Positions 10,081 through 18,297 of a stretch of 64,000 nucleotides of DNA are shown here, piece after piece (position 1 is the first letter of the stretch; each line of letters starts with the position of its first letter). The translations under genes were made by a program, and so were the position numbers. The stretch spans positions 62,001 through 126,000 of the forward strand of contig DGQE01000018.1 of assembly GCA_002389645.1 (NCBI GenBank), in the 5' to 3' direction. A model generated the notes under the pieces. That model made no database searches. It was not told the DNA's origin and saw nothing but the letters and a program-made list of their open reading frames with translations. The DNA is from Flavobacteriales bacterium UBA4422 (GTDB taxonomy: Bacteria; Bacteroidota; Bacteroidia; Flavobacteriales_G; Salibacteraceae).

Positions 10081-10847
10081 TGGCATCACCGGTTCGCGCT
10101 AAGAAACACCTAGGTCAGCATTTTTTGAGGGATGAAAACATTGCGATGAAAATTGTTGATGGCCTTGCTCCGCTTGAGTTTGAATCGCTGGTTGAAGTTG
10201 GCCCAGGCGATGGAGTGCTTTCTAAGTACCTTTTTGAGAAGTATAATAATCTTGAGCTTTTTGATGTTGATCAAGAGTCGATAGACTACTTGAAACGAAC
10301 CTATCCCATGCATATGGATAAGATCAAAAATCAAGATTTTCTTCAGTGGAAAGCAGAAGGCGATAAAGCTGTAATTGGCAATTTTCCTTATAATATTTCC
10401 AGTCAGATTGTTTTTAAAATCATAGAGAATAAGCATCACGTTGTCGGAATGGTGGGGATGTTTCAAAAGGAAGTTGCTGAGCGAATTGCATCGAAAAAAG
10501 GCAGCAGAGTTTATGGAATAACGAGCGTTTTGACACAAGCTTATTATGATGTTGAATACCTTTTTACAGTAGACCCGCAAGCGTTTGAGCCTCCGCCAAA
10601 AGTTCAGTCTGGTGTCATTATCCTGAAGCGCAAAGAAAAACTGAAGTTGGATTGTGATGAAAAGGCATTTAAATCAATTGTAAAGAGAGCGTTCAATCAA
10701 AGAAGAAAAATGCTAAGAAAGTCGCTCAAAGACTTGATCGATGAAGAGAATAGCAAGCTTATTGATCGTTTTTTGACCTTGCGTCCTGAGCAATTAGATT
10801 TCACTGAATTTGTTGAGCTTACCAACGCTCTAGCTCCACTTAAATAA
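10080..10847 (+). CDS. rsmA: 16S rRNA (adenine1518-N6/adenine1519-N6) dimethyltransferase
   Basis: This enzyme, also called KsgA, dimethylates two adjacent adenines in helix 45 of 16S rRNA late in 30S assembly. The diagnostic parts are KKHLGQHFLRDENIA at the N-terminus, the SAM-binding VEVGPGDGVLSKYL, the NFPYNISSQIVFKI motif (NLPY type), and FEPPPKVQSGVI. The C-terminal helical domain contains AFNQRRKMLRKSL. At 255 aa it has normal length. It overlaps the DUF4286 gene by one base and is followed by mgtE after 29 bases. Confidence 0.97.
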   Translation: MASPVRAKKHLGQHFLRDENIAMKIVDGLAPLEFESLVEVGPGDGVLSKYLFEKYNNLELFDVDQESIDYLKRTYPMHMDKIKNQDFLQWKAEGDKAVIGNFPYNISSQIVFKIIENKHHVVGMVGMFQKEVAERIASKKGSRVYGITSVLTQAYYDVEYLFTVDPQAFEPPPKVQSGVIILKRKEKLKLDCDEKAFKSIVKRAFNQRRKMLRKSLKDLIDEENSKLIDRFLTLRPEQLDFTEFVELTNALAPLK

Positions 10848-10850
10848 TTA

Positions 10851-10858
10851 TACTTTTG
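10851..10858 (+). promoter_or_regulatory. Candidate Bacteroidetes -7 box before mgtE
   Basis: TACTTTTG matches the TAnnTTTG consensus of Bacteroidetes primary promoters and lies 19 bases before the mgtE start. I see no good TTTG -33 element at the right distance, so this may be only a secondary promoter inside the operon. Confidence 0.35.
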
Positions 10859-10876
10859 ACTTGATTTTTCCAAGTC

Positions 10877-12232
10877 ATGCAGTTTGAATTAACCCGAGAA
10901 TACCTCAACGACTTAAAAGAAGCCATTGTTCGCAATGATGAGCTTGCTCTGATAGAGCTTGTTCATGATTTGCACCCGGCTGATGTTGCTGAAATTCTTG
11001 ATGAACTTGAACTGGAAGAAGCCACGGTGCTTTATAAAGTGCTTGATGCGAATATTGCATCAGATGTGCTTACGCATATGGATGAGGATACACGTGACCG
11101 ATTTTTAGGCTCTCTATCGTCCAAAGAAATTGCTGAACAGCTTATTGATAATCTTGATAGTGATGATGCAGCAGATATGCTGAACCTTTTTGCTCAGGAG
11201 CAGAAAGAAGAGATCATCTCGATGATTGAAGATAGGCAGCAGGCCCGAGATATAGTTGACCTCCTTCACTATGAAGAGGGCACAGCTGGAGCTTTGATGG
11301 CGAAGGAATTAATCCGCGTAAATGTTAACTGGACTGTTTCTACATCGGTGAAGGAAATGCGAAAACAAGCCGAGGCGATTGACAATGTTTATACGGTCTA
11401 TGTGGTGAATGATGATGGTGTGCTAGTGGGAAGGTTACCCATTAAAAAAATGCTTTTAACGCCCCTTAAGACCTTGATTTCTGACATTTATGACTCACAA
11501 ATAAAGTTTGTGAAGGTTGATGAAGATCAAGAGGAAGTCGCTAGCATGATGGAAAAGTACGATATCGTAGCACTTCCTGTAGTTGATGAACTTGGGCGTC
11601 TTCAAGGGCGCATTACCATTGATGATGTTGTAGATGTCATTAGAGAAGAAGCGGAGAAAGATTATGCATTGGCTTCTGGTATCTCTGGAGATGTTGATTC
11701 ATCGGATAGTGTGATTACCTTAACAAGAGCTAGATTGCCTTGGTTGCTTATCGGTCTGCTAGGTGGAATATTAGGAGCGCGTGTCATTGAAATTTATGAA
11801 GGTGATTTGCAGCTTTATCCTGAAATGGCATTTTTCATTCCTTTGATTGCTGCAATGGGCGGAAATGCTGGGGTTCAATCTTCTGCAATCATCGTGCAAG
11901 GCCTTGCCAATAAGTCGATGGGAATGTCTGGGATATTTTCCAAGTTAGGTAAAGAGTTCTCGGTTGGGTTGCTCAATGGACTTGTTTGTGCTATTCTGAT
12001 TTTGTTTTATAATATCCTCTTCGGAGACTCCTTGGCGTTGAGCTACACAGTGAGTATTGCCTTGTTGAGTGTTATTGTGATTGCCACCTTATTTGGAACG
12101 TTTGTGCCACTTATTTTAGATAAGTACGATATTGATCCAGCGCTTGCTACCGGGCCTTTTATTACTACGGTTAATGATGTTCTCGGATTATTTATCTACT
12201 TCATTATTGGGCATCTACTCTATATCGCATAG
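10877..12232 (+). CDS. mgtE: Magnesium transporter MgtE
   Basis: This is an inner-membrane Mg2+ channel. An acidic N-terminal helical domain (about residues 1-130, HPADVAEILDEL) is followed by two CBS domains (about 131-255; ALPVVDELGRLQGRITIDDVVDVI ends the second). The C-terminal membrane domain (about 285-450) has five hydrophobic helices and the conserved PLIAAMGGNAGVQSS stretch lining the pore. At 451 aa it is of family length. In this family the cytosolic domains close the channel when Mg2+ is bound. It sits between rsmA and an OmpA-like gene (3-base gap), an arrangement common in Bacteroidota. Confidence 0.96.
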   Translation: MQFELTREYLNDLKEAIVRNDELALIELVHDLHPADVAEILDELELEEATVLYKVLDANIASDVLTHMDEDTRDRFLGSLSSKEIAEQLIDNLDSDDAADMLNLFAQEQKEEIISMIEDRQQARDIVDLLHYEEGTAGALMAKELIRVNVNWTVSTSVKEMRKQAEAIDNVYTVYVVNDDGVLVGRLPIKKMLLTPLKTLISDIYDSQIKFVKVDEDQEEVASMMEKYDIVALPVVDELGRLQGRITIDDVVDVIREEAEKDYALASGISGDVDSSDSVITLTRARLPWLLIGLLGGILGARVIEIYEGDLQLYPEMAFFIPLIAAMGGNAGVQSSAIIVQGLANKSMGMSGIFSKLGKEFSVGLLNGLVCAILILFYNILFGDSLALSYTVSIALLSVIVIATLFGTFVPLILDKYDIDPALATGPFITTVNDVLGLFIYFIIGHLLYIA

Positions 12233-12235
12233 CAG

Positions 12236-12712
12236 ATGAAAGTGCTTGCTACTTTGATATTCTTTGCTGTTTTTTCGGTATCGGTGATGGCTCAAGGTCG
12301 TAAAATGCCACCTTTCAGCTTTCAAGAACATAGCATTGAGTTTGCTGATGCTAATAGGAGTTATTCCCAAGGCTCGGGCTTTACTCAAGCTGACACCTTG
12401 GGTGATGAGGTTATTCTCGCTTCCTTGGCAAAAATTTTAGAATTAAATCCCGAACTACAAATTCAACTTGTTGGTCATACTGCCTTGAATGAAAGGACAG
12501 CATTAGGAATGGAAAGAGCCCAATTCATAAGATCGAAGTTGGTGGAGAAAGGGATAGATGAAAATCGACTTTCTCTTTTGAACGAAGAACACAACTATCC
12601 TCTTCTGTCAGATGAAATCATCATGTCTTTACCAAGCAAAATTGAGAAAGATGCCGCCAATGAACGCAACCGCAGGGTTGAAGTAAGAGTTGTTAGTGCC
12701 AAACCAGAATGA
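12236..12712 (+). CDS. OmpA-like domain exported protein
   Basis: This 158-aa protein has a signal peptide (about residues 1-20, ending VMAQ) followed by an OmpA/MotB-type peptidoglycan-binding domain. Visible signatures are LAKILELNPELQIQLVGHTA, the RAQFIRSKLVEKGIDENRL helix and the closing NERNRRVEVRV. It lacks any beta-barrel, so it is probably a periplasmic or lipid-free wall-binding protein. It lies three bases after mgtE, and its stop overlaps the start of the next gene by four bases (ATGA), indicating translational coupling. Confidence 0.85.
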   Translation: MKVLATLIFFAVFSVSVMAQGRKMPPFSFQEHSIEFADANRSYSQGSGFTQADTLGDEVILASLAKILELNPELQIQLVGHTALNERTALGMERAQFIRSKLVEKGIDENRLSLLNEEHNYPLLSDEIIMSLPSKIEKDAANERNRRVEVRVVSAKPE

Positions 12713-13653
12713 AGACAATCATTATAGATACTATTCATTTGGCGCTCTATAAGCGGCTAGAGGCAAAAGGTTTTGAATGCATTGATGCGTCCAAAATGGA
12801 TGATATTAAAGTGCGCGAGATCCTTTCTGATGCAGATGGATTGGTTCTAAGAAGTCGTATGACTCTGAATAAGCAATTCATTGACGATTATCCTAATTTA
12901 AAATTCATTGGTCGAGTAGGTGCAGGTTTAGAGCATATTGATGTTGATTACGCTAAGTCTAAAGGTGTTGAGGTGTTTAGTTCTCCCGAGGGAAACCGAC
13001 AAGCCGTTGCAGAGCATGCCTTAGGATCGCTCTTAACCCTCTTCAATCGTATTCATACTTCTAATGCTGAAGTAAGAGAAGGAAAGTGGATTCGAAAAGC
13101 GAATGAAGGTGTTGAACTTCGGGGTAAAACCATCGGTATAATTGGTTTTGGAAATACAGGTGAAGCTTTCTCAAGAGTAGCAAGTGGGTTTCAAACACCT
13201 ATTCTGGCTTTTGATAAGTATAAGCGTGGTTTTGCTGATTCAAGCGTCAAGGAAGTTTCATTAGAAAGGCTTTTTGATGAGGCCGATGTGGTTAGCTTGC
13301 ATATTCCATACAATGAAGAAACGCACTATATGGTCAATGATTCATGGCTTTCATCTTTCAAGAAACCGATTTATTTGATCAATACATCTCGCGGAAGTAT
13401 TGTGGAAACCTCGGCTTTACTGGATGCGATTAATTCAGGAAAGGTTTTAGGGGCGTGTTTAGATGTACTGGAATATGAAACCGAAAACCTTAAAATGCCC
13501 ATCCTAGATCAACTTCCTAGTTCTGCGAGAGAGTTGATGGTTAATGATAATGTGCTCTTAACGCCTCACATAGCGGGATTGACAAAAGAGTCGTATGAAA
13601 AGCTATCGTCTATATTGGCTGATAAGATTATTGAAGCTTTTGACCGCGCATAA
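12709..13653 (+). CDS. D-2-hydroxyacid dehydrogenase, phosphoglycerate dehydrogenase-like
   Basis: This is a 314-aa NAD-dependent oxidoreductase of the SerA/2-hydroxyacid dehydrogenase family. The NAD-binding motif is GKTIGIIGFGNTGEAF. Family residues appear in INTSRGSIVE, CLDVLEYE (catalytic Glu region) and LTPHIAGLT (catalytic His). There is no C-terminal ACT domain, so it is either a short-type phosphoglycerate dehydrogenase for serine synthesis or another 2-hydroxyacid dehydrogenase. It overlaps the OmpA-like gene by four bases. Its last 26 bases also code for the end of the convergent aspartate kinase gene. Confidence 0.88.
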   Translation: MKTIIIDTIHLALYKRLEAKGFECIDASKMDDIKVREILSDADGLVLRSRMTLNKQFIDDYPNLKFIGRVGAGLEHIDVDYAKSKGVEVFSSPEGNRQAVAEHALGSLLTLFNRIHTSNAEVREGKWIRKANEGVELRGKTIGIIGFGNTGEAFSRVASGFQTPILAFDKYKRGFADSSVKEVSLERLFDEADVVSLHIPYNEETHYMVNDSWLSSFKKPIYLINTSRGSIVETSALLDAINSGKVLGACLDVLEYETENLKMPILDQLPSSARELMVNDNVLLTPHIAGLTKESYEKLSSILADKIIEAFDRA

Positions 13654-14905
13654 GGATACGCATCGTATGTCTTGTTTTTTGCTCAAGCATGACCTCTCTT
13701 CCCTTGATTAGCTCGGAAACGATTTGTTCGCTAAAATGGCGAATTGTGAGTAGCTCGAGACCTTCATTGTAAAGCACTTTGTAGTCTTTTTTTAGATCGT
13801 CCAGTAGATCTTGAATCTGACTTGGCTGGTTTGCTATACTTACTGAAAAGCTAATCGCTGAATTTTGCATCGTTTGAATATTCAATCGGTGGGAGGCAAA
13901 ACGCTTGAAGATATCGCTGATATGTTCTTCAACAATAAAGGAGAAATCCCGACTAGAAATAGAGATTAATACTTGGTTTGACTTAAAAATATAACTCGGT
14001 ACCTTGCTGTCTTCGATTGTGTTATCATTGATTACACTCCCTGGCTCTTCTGGTTCTTTAAAACTTTTGACGTAAAGTGGGATGTGCTTGTTTTCGAGTG
14101 GTTTAATGGTTTTTGGATGAATGACGGACGCGCCATAATAACTCAACTCCACAGCCTCTCGGTAGGAAATGTTTTCGAGTAACGAAGTATTTGAGAAGTG
14201 TTTCGGATCGGCATTGAGCATTCCTGGTACATCTTTCCAAATCGTAACTGAAACGGCTGATAAGCAATAGGCAAAGATGGCAGCAGAAAAATCAGACCCT
14301 TCTCTGCCAAGTGTGGTCGTTCGCTTGTGCTCGCCTCCTCCTATGAATCCTTGAGTGATTACAAAATGAGACTTTTCATTGCTCCAAAAGTCTTTGATCC
14401 TTGTTTCGGTTTCTTTCCAATTCACTTTGGCATCTCGATAAGTGTTGTCTGTATGCACTAACTTTCGCGCATCCGCCCATGTTATGTCAAGTCCTTCATT
14501 CTCTAAGTATGCAGCAATGATTTTGGTGGAAAGAATCTCACCCAATGAAACGATCTGATCGTAAATAAAATCATACTCAGAATTTTCGTCTTGCTCTAAA
14601 AACGTGAATGCATAATGTTGGATCTTATCAAGTGACTCTGATGCAGTACTGTTTTCTTTTCCAAGAAGCTGCTCAAGTTGGATTCGGTGAAAATCAAATA
14701 CCGCAAGAAGTGGCTTTTTCCATTCTTCACCTGAAGTGAAAGCGATAACTACCCGTTCAAGCCAATTGGTTGTTTTGTCCATTGCAGACACCACTATGAG
14801 CAGTCGGTCGCTGTTCTCTAGCTCAATAATTTGTTTGAGATTTTTTACTGCTTGGGCGTCTTTAACTGAAGCTCCGCCAAATTTGAACACTTTCATAGTC
14901 TTCAA
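13628..14905 (-). CDS. lysC: Aspartate kinase
   Basis: This enzyme phosphorylates L-aspartate, the first step toward lysine, threonine and methionine. The amino acid kinase domain opens with VFKFGGASVKDAQA and includes FVITQGFIGG and TTLGREGSDFSAA. The C-terminal part (about 300-400) reads as ACT-type regulatory sequence (SISSRDFSFIVEEHISDIF). At 425 aa it is a monofunctional kinase with no homoserine dehydrogenase fused. The ATG at 14905 is followed by a second Met three codons later. The GNAT gene upstream stops 2 bases before, so they likely form an operon. Confidence 0.95.
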   Translation of the reverse strand: MKTMKVFKFGGASVKDAQAVKNLKQIIELENSDRLLIVVSAMDKTTNWLERVVIAFTSGEEWKKPLLAVFDFHRIQLEQLLGKENSTASESLDKIQHYAFTFLEQDENSEYDFIYDQIVSLGEILSTKIIAAYLENEGLDITWADARKLVHTDNTYRDAKVNWKETETRIKDFWSNEKSHFVITQGFIGGGEHKRTTTLGREGSDFSAAIFAYCLSAVSVTIWKDVPGMLNADPKHFSNTSLLENISYREAVELSYYGASVIHPKTIKPLENKHIPLYVKSFKEPEEPGSVINDNTIEDSKVPSYIFKSNQVLISISSRDFSFIVEEHISDIFKRFASHRLNIQTMQNSAISFSVSIANQPSQIQDLLDDLKKDYKVLYNEGLELLTIRHFSEQIVSELIKGREVMLEQKTRHTMRILMRGQKLQ

Positions 14906-14907
14906 GA

Positions 14908-15369
14908 TTAATCAAAATAAAGCCTTCCGTTTAGCCATTCGGTTGAGAGGTCAGCACCATACGTTTCATAAAAACGAATAGCAGGTTCGTTCCAATCTAG
15001 TACTTGCCACCCCATTCTTTTCACGCCTTCAGCTTTGGCGATGTCTACTACATACTTAAACAGCGGCTTGCCTATTCCTTTGCCTCTCATGGCTTCTTTA
15101 ACAACAAAATCCTCTAGGTATAAATAGCGCCCTTTCCATGTTGAGTAAGCGTAGTAATAAAGTGCAATACCCATTACCTCTCCTTCGTATTCTGCGACTG
15201 CTAAGTGGTAAAGAGGGGTTTCTCCAAACCCGTCTTTTAAAAGAGTCTCTTCTGTAACGATTACTTCATCCTCGGCCTTTTCATAGATGGCCAATTCTTT
15301 AATTAGATTAAGTAAAGAAGAGACATCATGTGGAGTGCCTTTTCTAATAATGAGGTTGTTTGCGTTCAT
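14908..15369 (-). CDS. GNAT family N-acetyltransferase
   Basis: This is a cytoplasmic acetyl-CoA-dependent acetyltransferase resembling the diamine/spermidine acetyltransferase subgroup. It shows IRKGTPHDVSSLLNLIKELA, YLYLEDFVVKEAMRGKGIG (the acetyl-CoA loop with RGKGIG) and LDWNEPAIRFYETYGAD. I chose the internal ATG at 15369 (MNANNLI) because the family begins there; the open frame extends to 15456 but the extra 29 residues look non-coding. That gives 153 aa, typical for the group. It lies upstream of lysC and is probably cotranscribed. The substrate is not known. Confidence 0.88.
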   Translation of the reverse strand: MNANNLIIRKGTPHDVSSLLNLIKELAIYEKAEDEVIVTEETLLKDGFGETPLYHLAVAEYEGEVMGIALYYYAYSTWKGRYLYLEDFVVKEAMRGKGIGKPLFKYVVDIAKAEGVKRMGWQVLDWNEPAIRFYETYGADLSTEWLNGRLYFD

Positions 15370-15580
15370 GTTGACGCAAAAATGATCAATTGATGGAGAT
15401 TTCCAATTGATCTGTAAATGGTTTTCCTTCCGGGCGCCAACTTCTATTATCTGCATTTAAGTATGCTTCAAATCCTATGGCGTATCTGAGTGATTGAAAT
15501 GCTCTTCTTTGTGTTTTGATTGATGGTACAAATGTGAAGGGCTTTCATCGCCCATTTTATGTTCGACATCAGAGCATAAT

Positions 15581-15594
15581 GTGACATTTGTCAC
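15581..15594. promoter_or_regulatory. Crp/Fnr-type inverted repeat upstream of kynU
   Basis: GTGACA-TT-TGTCAC is a perfect 6-bp inverted repeat. With the preceding T it fits TGTGA-N6-TCAC, the core of Crp-family operators. It lies about 80 bases upstream of the kynU start, in a gap of nearly 300 bases (15370-15667) with no other gene. A TAACATTG box at 15650-15657 is a one-mismatch -7 element, which would put the palindrome near -76. The operator role is inferred. Confidence 0.45.
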
Positions 15595-15667
15595 CTAGGC
15601 GTTTAGATACTCATGCCCATTAAATGATGTGAGAAAGCATTAGCTTACTTAACATTGTAGTAGATAA

Positions 15668-16945
15668 TTGATAACCGTGGAAAATACCTTAACCTACGCG
15701 CAACAGCGCGATTCACAGGATGAGTTGGCATCGTTTAGAGATCGCTTCTATCATCCAGAAATAAATGGCAAACAAGCCATATACTTTACTGGAAACAGTT
15801 TAGGCCTTCAACCCACATCGGCTGAGGCTTATTTGAAGCAGGAGTTAGAAGATTGGAGGAAATATGGTGTGGAAGGGCATTTTGAAGCCAGAAGGCCATG
15901 GTACTCTTACCATGAATTTTTCTCTAAGGCCATGGCAGAAATTGCTGGTGCCAAAGAATCAGAAGTGGTGGCAATGGGTTCGCTCACAGCGAATATTCAT
16001 AGTCTAATGGCCAGCTTCTATCAGCCATCAAAAACACGGTATAAGATATTGTGTGAGAAAAAAGCCTTCCCTTCCGATACTTATGCCATGCAGGCACAAG
16101 CTAAGCTTCATGGGTTTGATATTGCAGATGCCATAGTCGAGATTGGTCCAAAACAAGGGTCAGATATAATAACGAAAGACGCCATTATAGAGCAGATTTA
16201 TGAGCTAGGCGATTCTTTAGCCACAGTAATGATTGGTGGAGTCAACTATTATAGTGGGCAAGTGTTTGATATGGCAGTGATAACTGATGCAGCGCATAAA
16301 GTGGGTGCTTATTGTGGCTTTGATTTAGCTCATGGTATGGGAAATATTGAAGTGAAACTGCACGAATGGCAAGTAGATTTTGCTGCTTGGTGTACATATA
16401 AGTATTTGAATGGAGGCCCTGGCTCTGTGGGTGGTTTGTTTGTGCATGAAAATCATCATAAGCGTAAACTTCCGATTCTAGCTGGTTGGTGGGGTCATGA
16501 TAAAGAAACAAGATTTAAAATGGAGCCAGAGTTTGTTCCTTTGCAAAGTGCGGAAGCTTGGCAAATGAGCAATGCACCTGTTTTTAATATGGCGATTTAC
16601 TTGGCTTCATTAGAAATGTTTCAAGAAGCTACCATGCCAAAACTTTGGGCCAAAAGTCGACCGTTGACTGATTACCTGGAGTATGTGATAGAAGAAGTAG
16701 CAAAGGAAACAGGAGCTGATTTGGAAATTATTACACCAAAAGAACACCATAGAAGAGGATGTCAGTTGAGCGTTGTAGCTCATGGATACGGGCGGAAATT
16801 ATTTGACCAAATTACAGAAGATGGAGTGATTGCGGATTGGAGAGAACCCAATGTGATCAGAATGGCGCCAGTGCCATTATACAATTCATTTGAAGATGTA
16901 TATCGCTTTGGAGAAATCTTAAAAAAGGCTTTATCGGCTAAATAA
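15668..16945 (+). CDS. kynU: Kynureninase
   Basis: This PLP enzyme cleaves kynurenine or 3-hydroxykynurenine to anthranilate or 3-hydroxyanthranilate plus alanine. Family motifs include YFTGNSLGLQP near the N-terminus, FDLAHGMGNI, and the PLP-lysine segment WCTYKYLNGGPGS with the lysine at about residue 245. At 425 aa it is of normal length. No ATG is available: TTG at 15668 aligns best with relatives that begin M-x-x-x-ENTL, and GTG at 15677 is the alternative. The kmo gene follows after 8 bases. Confidence 0.95.
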   Translation: MITVENTLTYAQQRDSQDELASFRDRFYHPEINGKQAIYFTGNSLGLQPTSAEAYLKQELEDWRKYGVEGHFEARRPWYSYHEFFSKAMAEIAGAKESEVVAMGSLTANIHSLMASFYQPSKTRYKILCEKKAFPSDTYAMQAQAKLHGFDIADAIVEIGPKQGSDIITKDAIIEQIYELGDSLATVMIGGVNYYSGQVFDMAVITDAAHKVGAYCGFDLAHGMGNIEVKLHEWQVDFAAWCTYKYLNGGPGSVGGLFVHENHHKRKLPILAGWWGHDKETRFKMEPEFVPLQSAEAWQMSNAPVFNMAIYLASLEMFQEATMPKLWAKSRPLTDYLEYVIEEVAKETGADLEIITPKEHHRRGCQLSVVAHGYGRKLFDQITEDGVIADWREPNVIRMAPVPLYNSFEDVYRFGEILKKALSAK

Positions 16946-16953
16946 GAAAAAGA

Positions 16954-18297
16954 ATGAAAGAGGTAACTATTGTAGGTGCGGGACTAGTAGGATCGCTTTG
17001 GGCAGTTTATTTGTCAAAAGCAGGATATAAAGTTCAAATATTTGAGGGCAGGTCTGATATTCGAAAGGCTGAAATTTCTGCCGGAAAGTCAATCAACTTG
17101 GCTCTTTCTGATAGAGGCTGGAAAGCACTGAAGGGTGCTGGAGTAGATCATTTGATTAAGGAGATTGCGATTCCTATGCCAGGCAGAATTATGCACAGTG
17201 TGGATGGTGATTTGACCTACCAAGCTTATGGCAAAGAAGGCCAAGCGATCAATTCGGTTTCCCGTGGAGGCGTTAATGCGCGAATGATGGATATAGCCGA
17301 GCAAGTAGGAAATGCAAAAATCACATATAACACCAAGTGTTTAGGTGCTGATATGAAAGCCGGAATTTGCTTCTTCGAAAACAGTGAAACGGGAGAAAAA
17401 TTTGAAGTGAAAAGTGATTTGATTTTTGCTTGTGATGGTGCTTTTTCAGCCATTCGATACAATTCTATGCAGAAGTTAGATCGGTTTAATTATAGTCAGA
17501 CTTATATTGAGGACGGTTATCGCGAAATCCTGCTGCCCGCAAATGAAGATGGAAGCTATAAACTAGAAAAGAGTGCTTTGCATATTTGGCCTCGTGGCCG
17601 ATTTATGATGATTGCACTTCCTAATGAAGATGGTTCTTTTACGTGCACTTTGTTCATGCCATTTGAAGGTGAAAACAGCTTTGAGAAACTCACGTCCAAA
17701 GAAGCGATAAATGATTTTTTCAAAACTACTTTTCCTGACTTCTATGAGATGATGCCCAACATTGCTGAGGCATGGGAAGATCATCCTTTAGCTTCATTAG
17801 CAATAACAAGGTGTTATCCATGGCATCATGGTAAAACAGCTTTGATGGGTGACGCAGCGCATGCTACTGTTCCATTTTATGGGCAAGGTATGAATGCTGG
17901 GTTTGAGGACACTACAGTGATGAACGACCTTATGATCAAGCATAATCATAACTGGGAAAAGATCTTTGAAGAATACAGTAGAACCAGAAAGCCAGATGGT
18001 GATGGATTGCAGGATTTGAGTCTGCACAACTATCATGTGATGCGCGATTATGTAGCAGATCCTAAGTTCTTATTGCAGAAGAAAATTGAAGCACGATTTG
18101 CTGAGAAACACCCGGACAAGTGGATGCCATTGTATAGCATGACAACCTTCTCAGATATTCGCTATTCTGTGGCGTGGAAAGAGGGCCAGCGCCAGCAAGC
18201 TATTATGGATGAAGTAATGGCAATGGATGGAATAAAAGAGAAATGGGATTCTAGTGAAGTGGAGGAGAGGATGCTTTCCTTAATTCAAAGCAACTAA
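16954..18297 (+). CDS. kmo: Kynurenine 3-monooxygenase
   Basis: This FAD- and NADPH-dependent aromatic hydroxylase converts kynurenine to 3-hydroxykynurenine. The FAD fold is seen in VTIVGAGLVGSLWAVYLSKA at the N-terminus and in LMGDAAHATVPFYGQGMNAG near residue 295. At 447 aa it matches the family. It follows kynU by 8 bases on the same strand, making a kynU-kmo operon. With the dioxygenase at 2.6-3.7 kb this gives tryptophan to 3-hydroxyanthranilate, except that a formamidase is not obvious here. Its last four bases overlap the convergent serine hydrolase gene. Confidence 0.95.
   Translation: MKEVTIVGAGLVGSLWAVYLSKAGYKVQIFEGRSDIRKAEISAGKSINLALSDRGWKALKGAGVDHLIKEIAIPMPGRIMHSVDGDLTYQAYGKEGQAINSVSRGGVNARMMDIAEQVGNAKITYNTKCLGADMKAGICFFENSETGEKFEVKSDLIFACDGAFSAIRYNSMQKLDRFNYSQTYIEDGYREILLPANEDGSYKLEKSALHIWPRGRFMMIALPNEDGSFTCTLFMPFEGENSFEKLTSKEAINDFFKTTFPDFYEMMPNIAEAWEDHPLASLAITRCYPWHHGKTALMGDAAHATVPFYGQGMNAGFEDTTVMNDLMIKHNHNWEKIFEEYSRTRKPDGDGLQDLSLHNYHVMRDYVADPKFLLQKKIEARFAEKHPDKWMPLYSMTTFSDIRYSVAWKEGQRQQAIMDEVMAMDGIKEKWDSSEVEERMLSLIQSN

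Noticed and set aside
10110..10580. 156-codon open frame on the minus strand inside rsmA
   Set aside because: It lies wholly within the rsmA coding frame on the other strand, has no family resemblance and is explained by the codon composition of rsmA.
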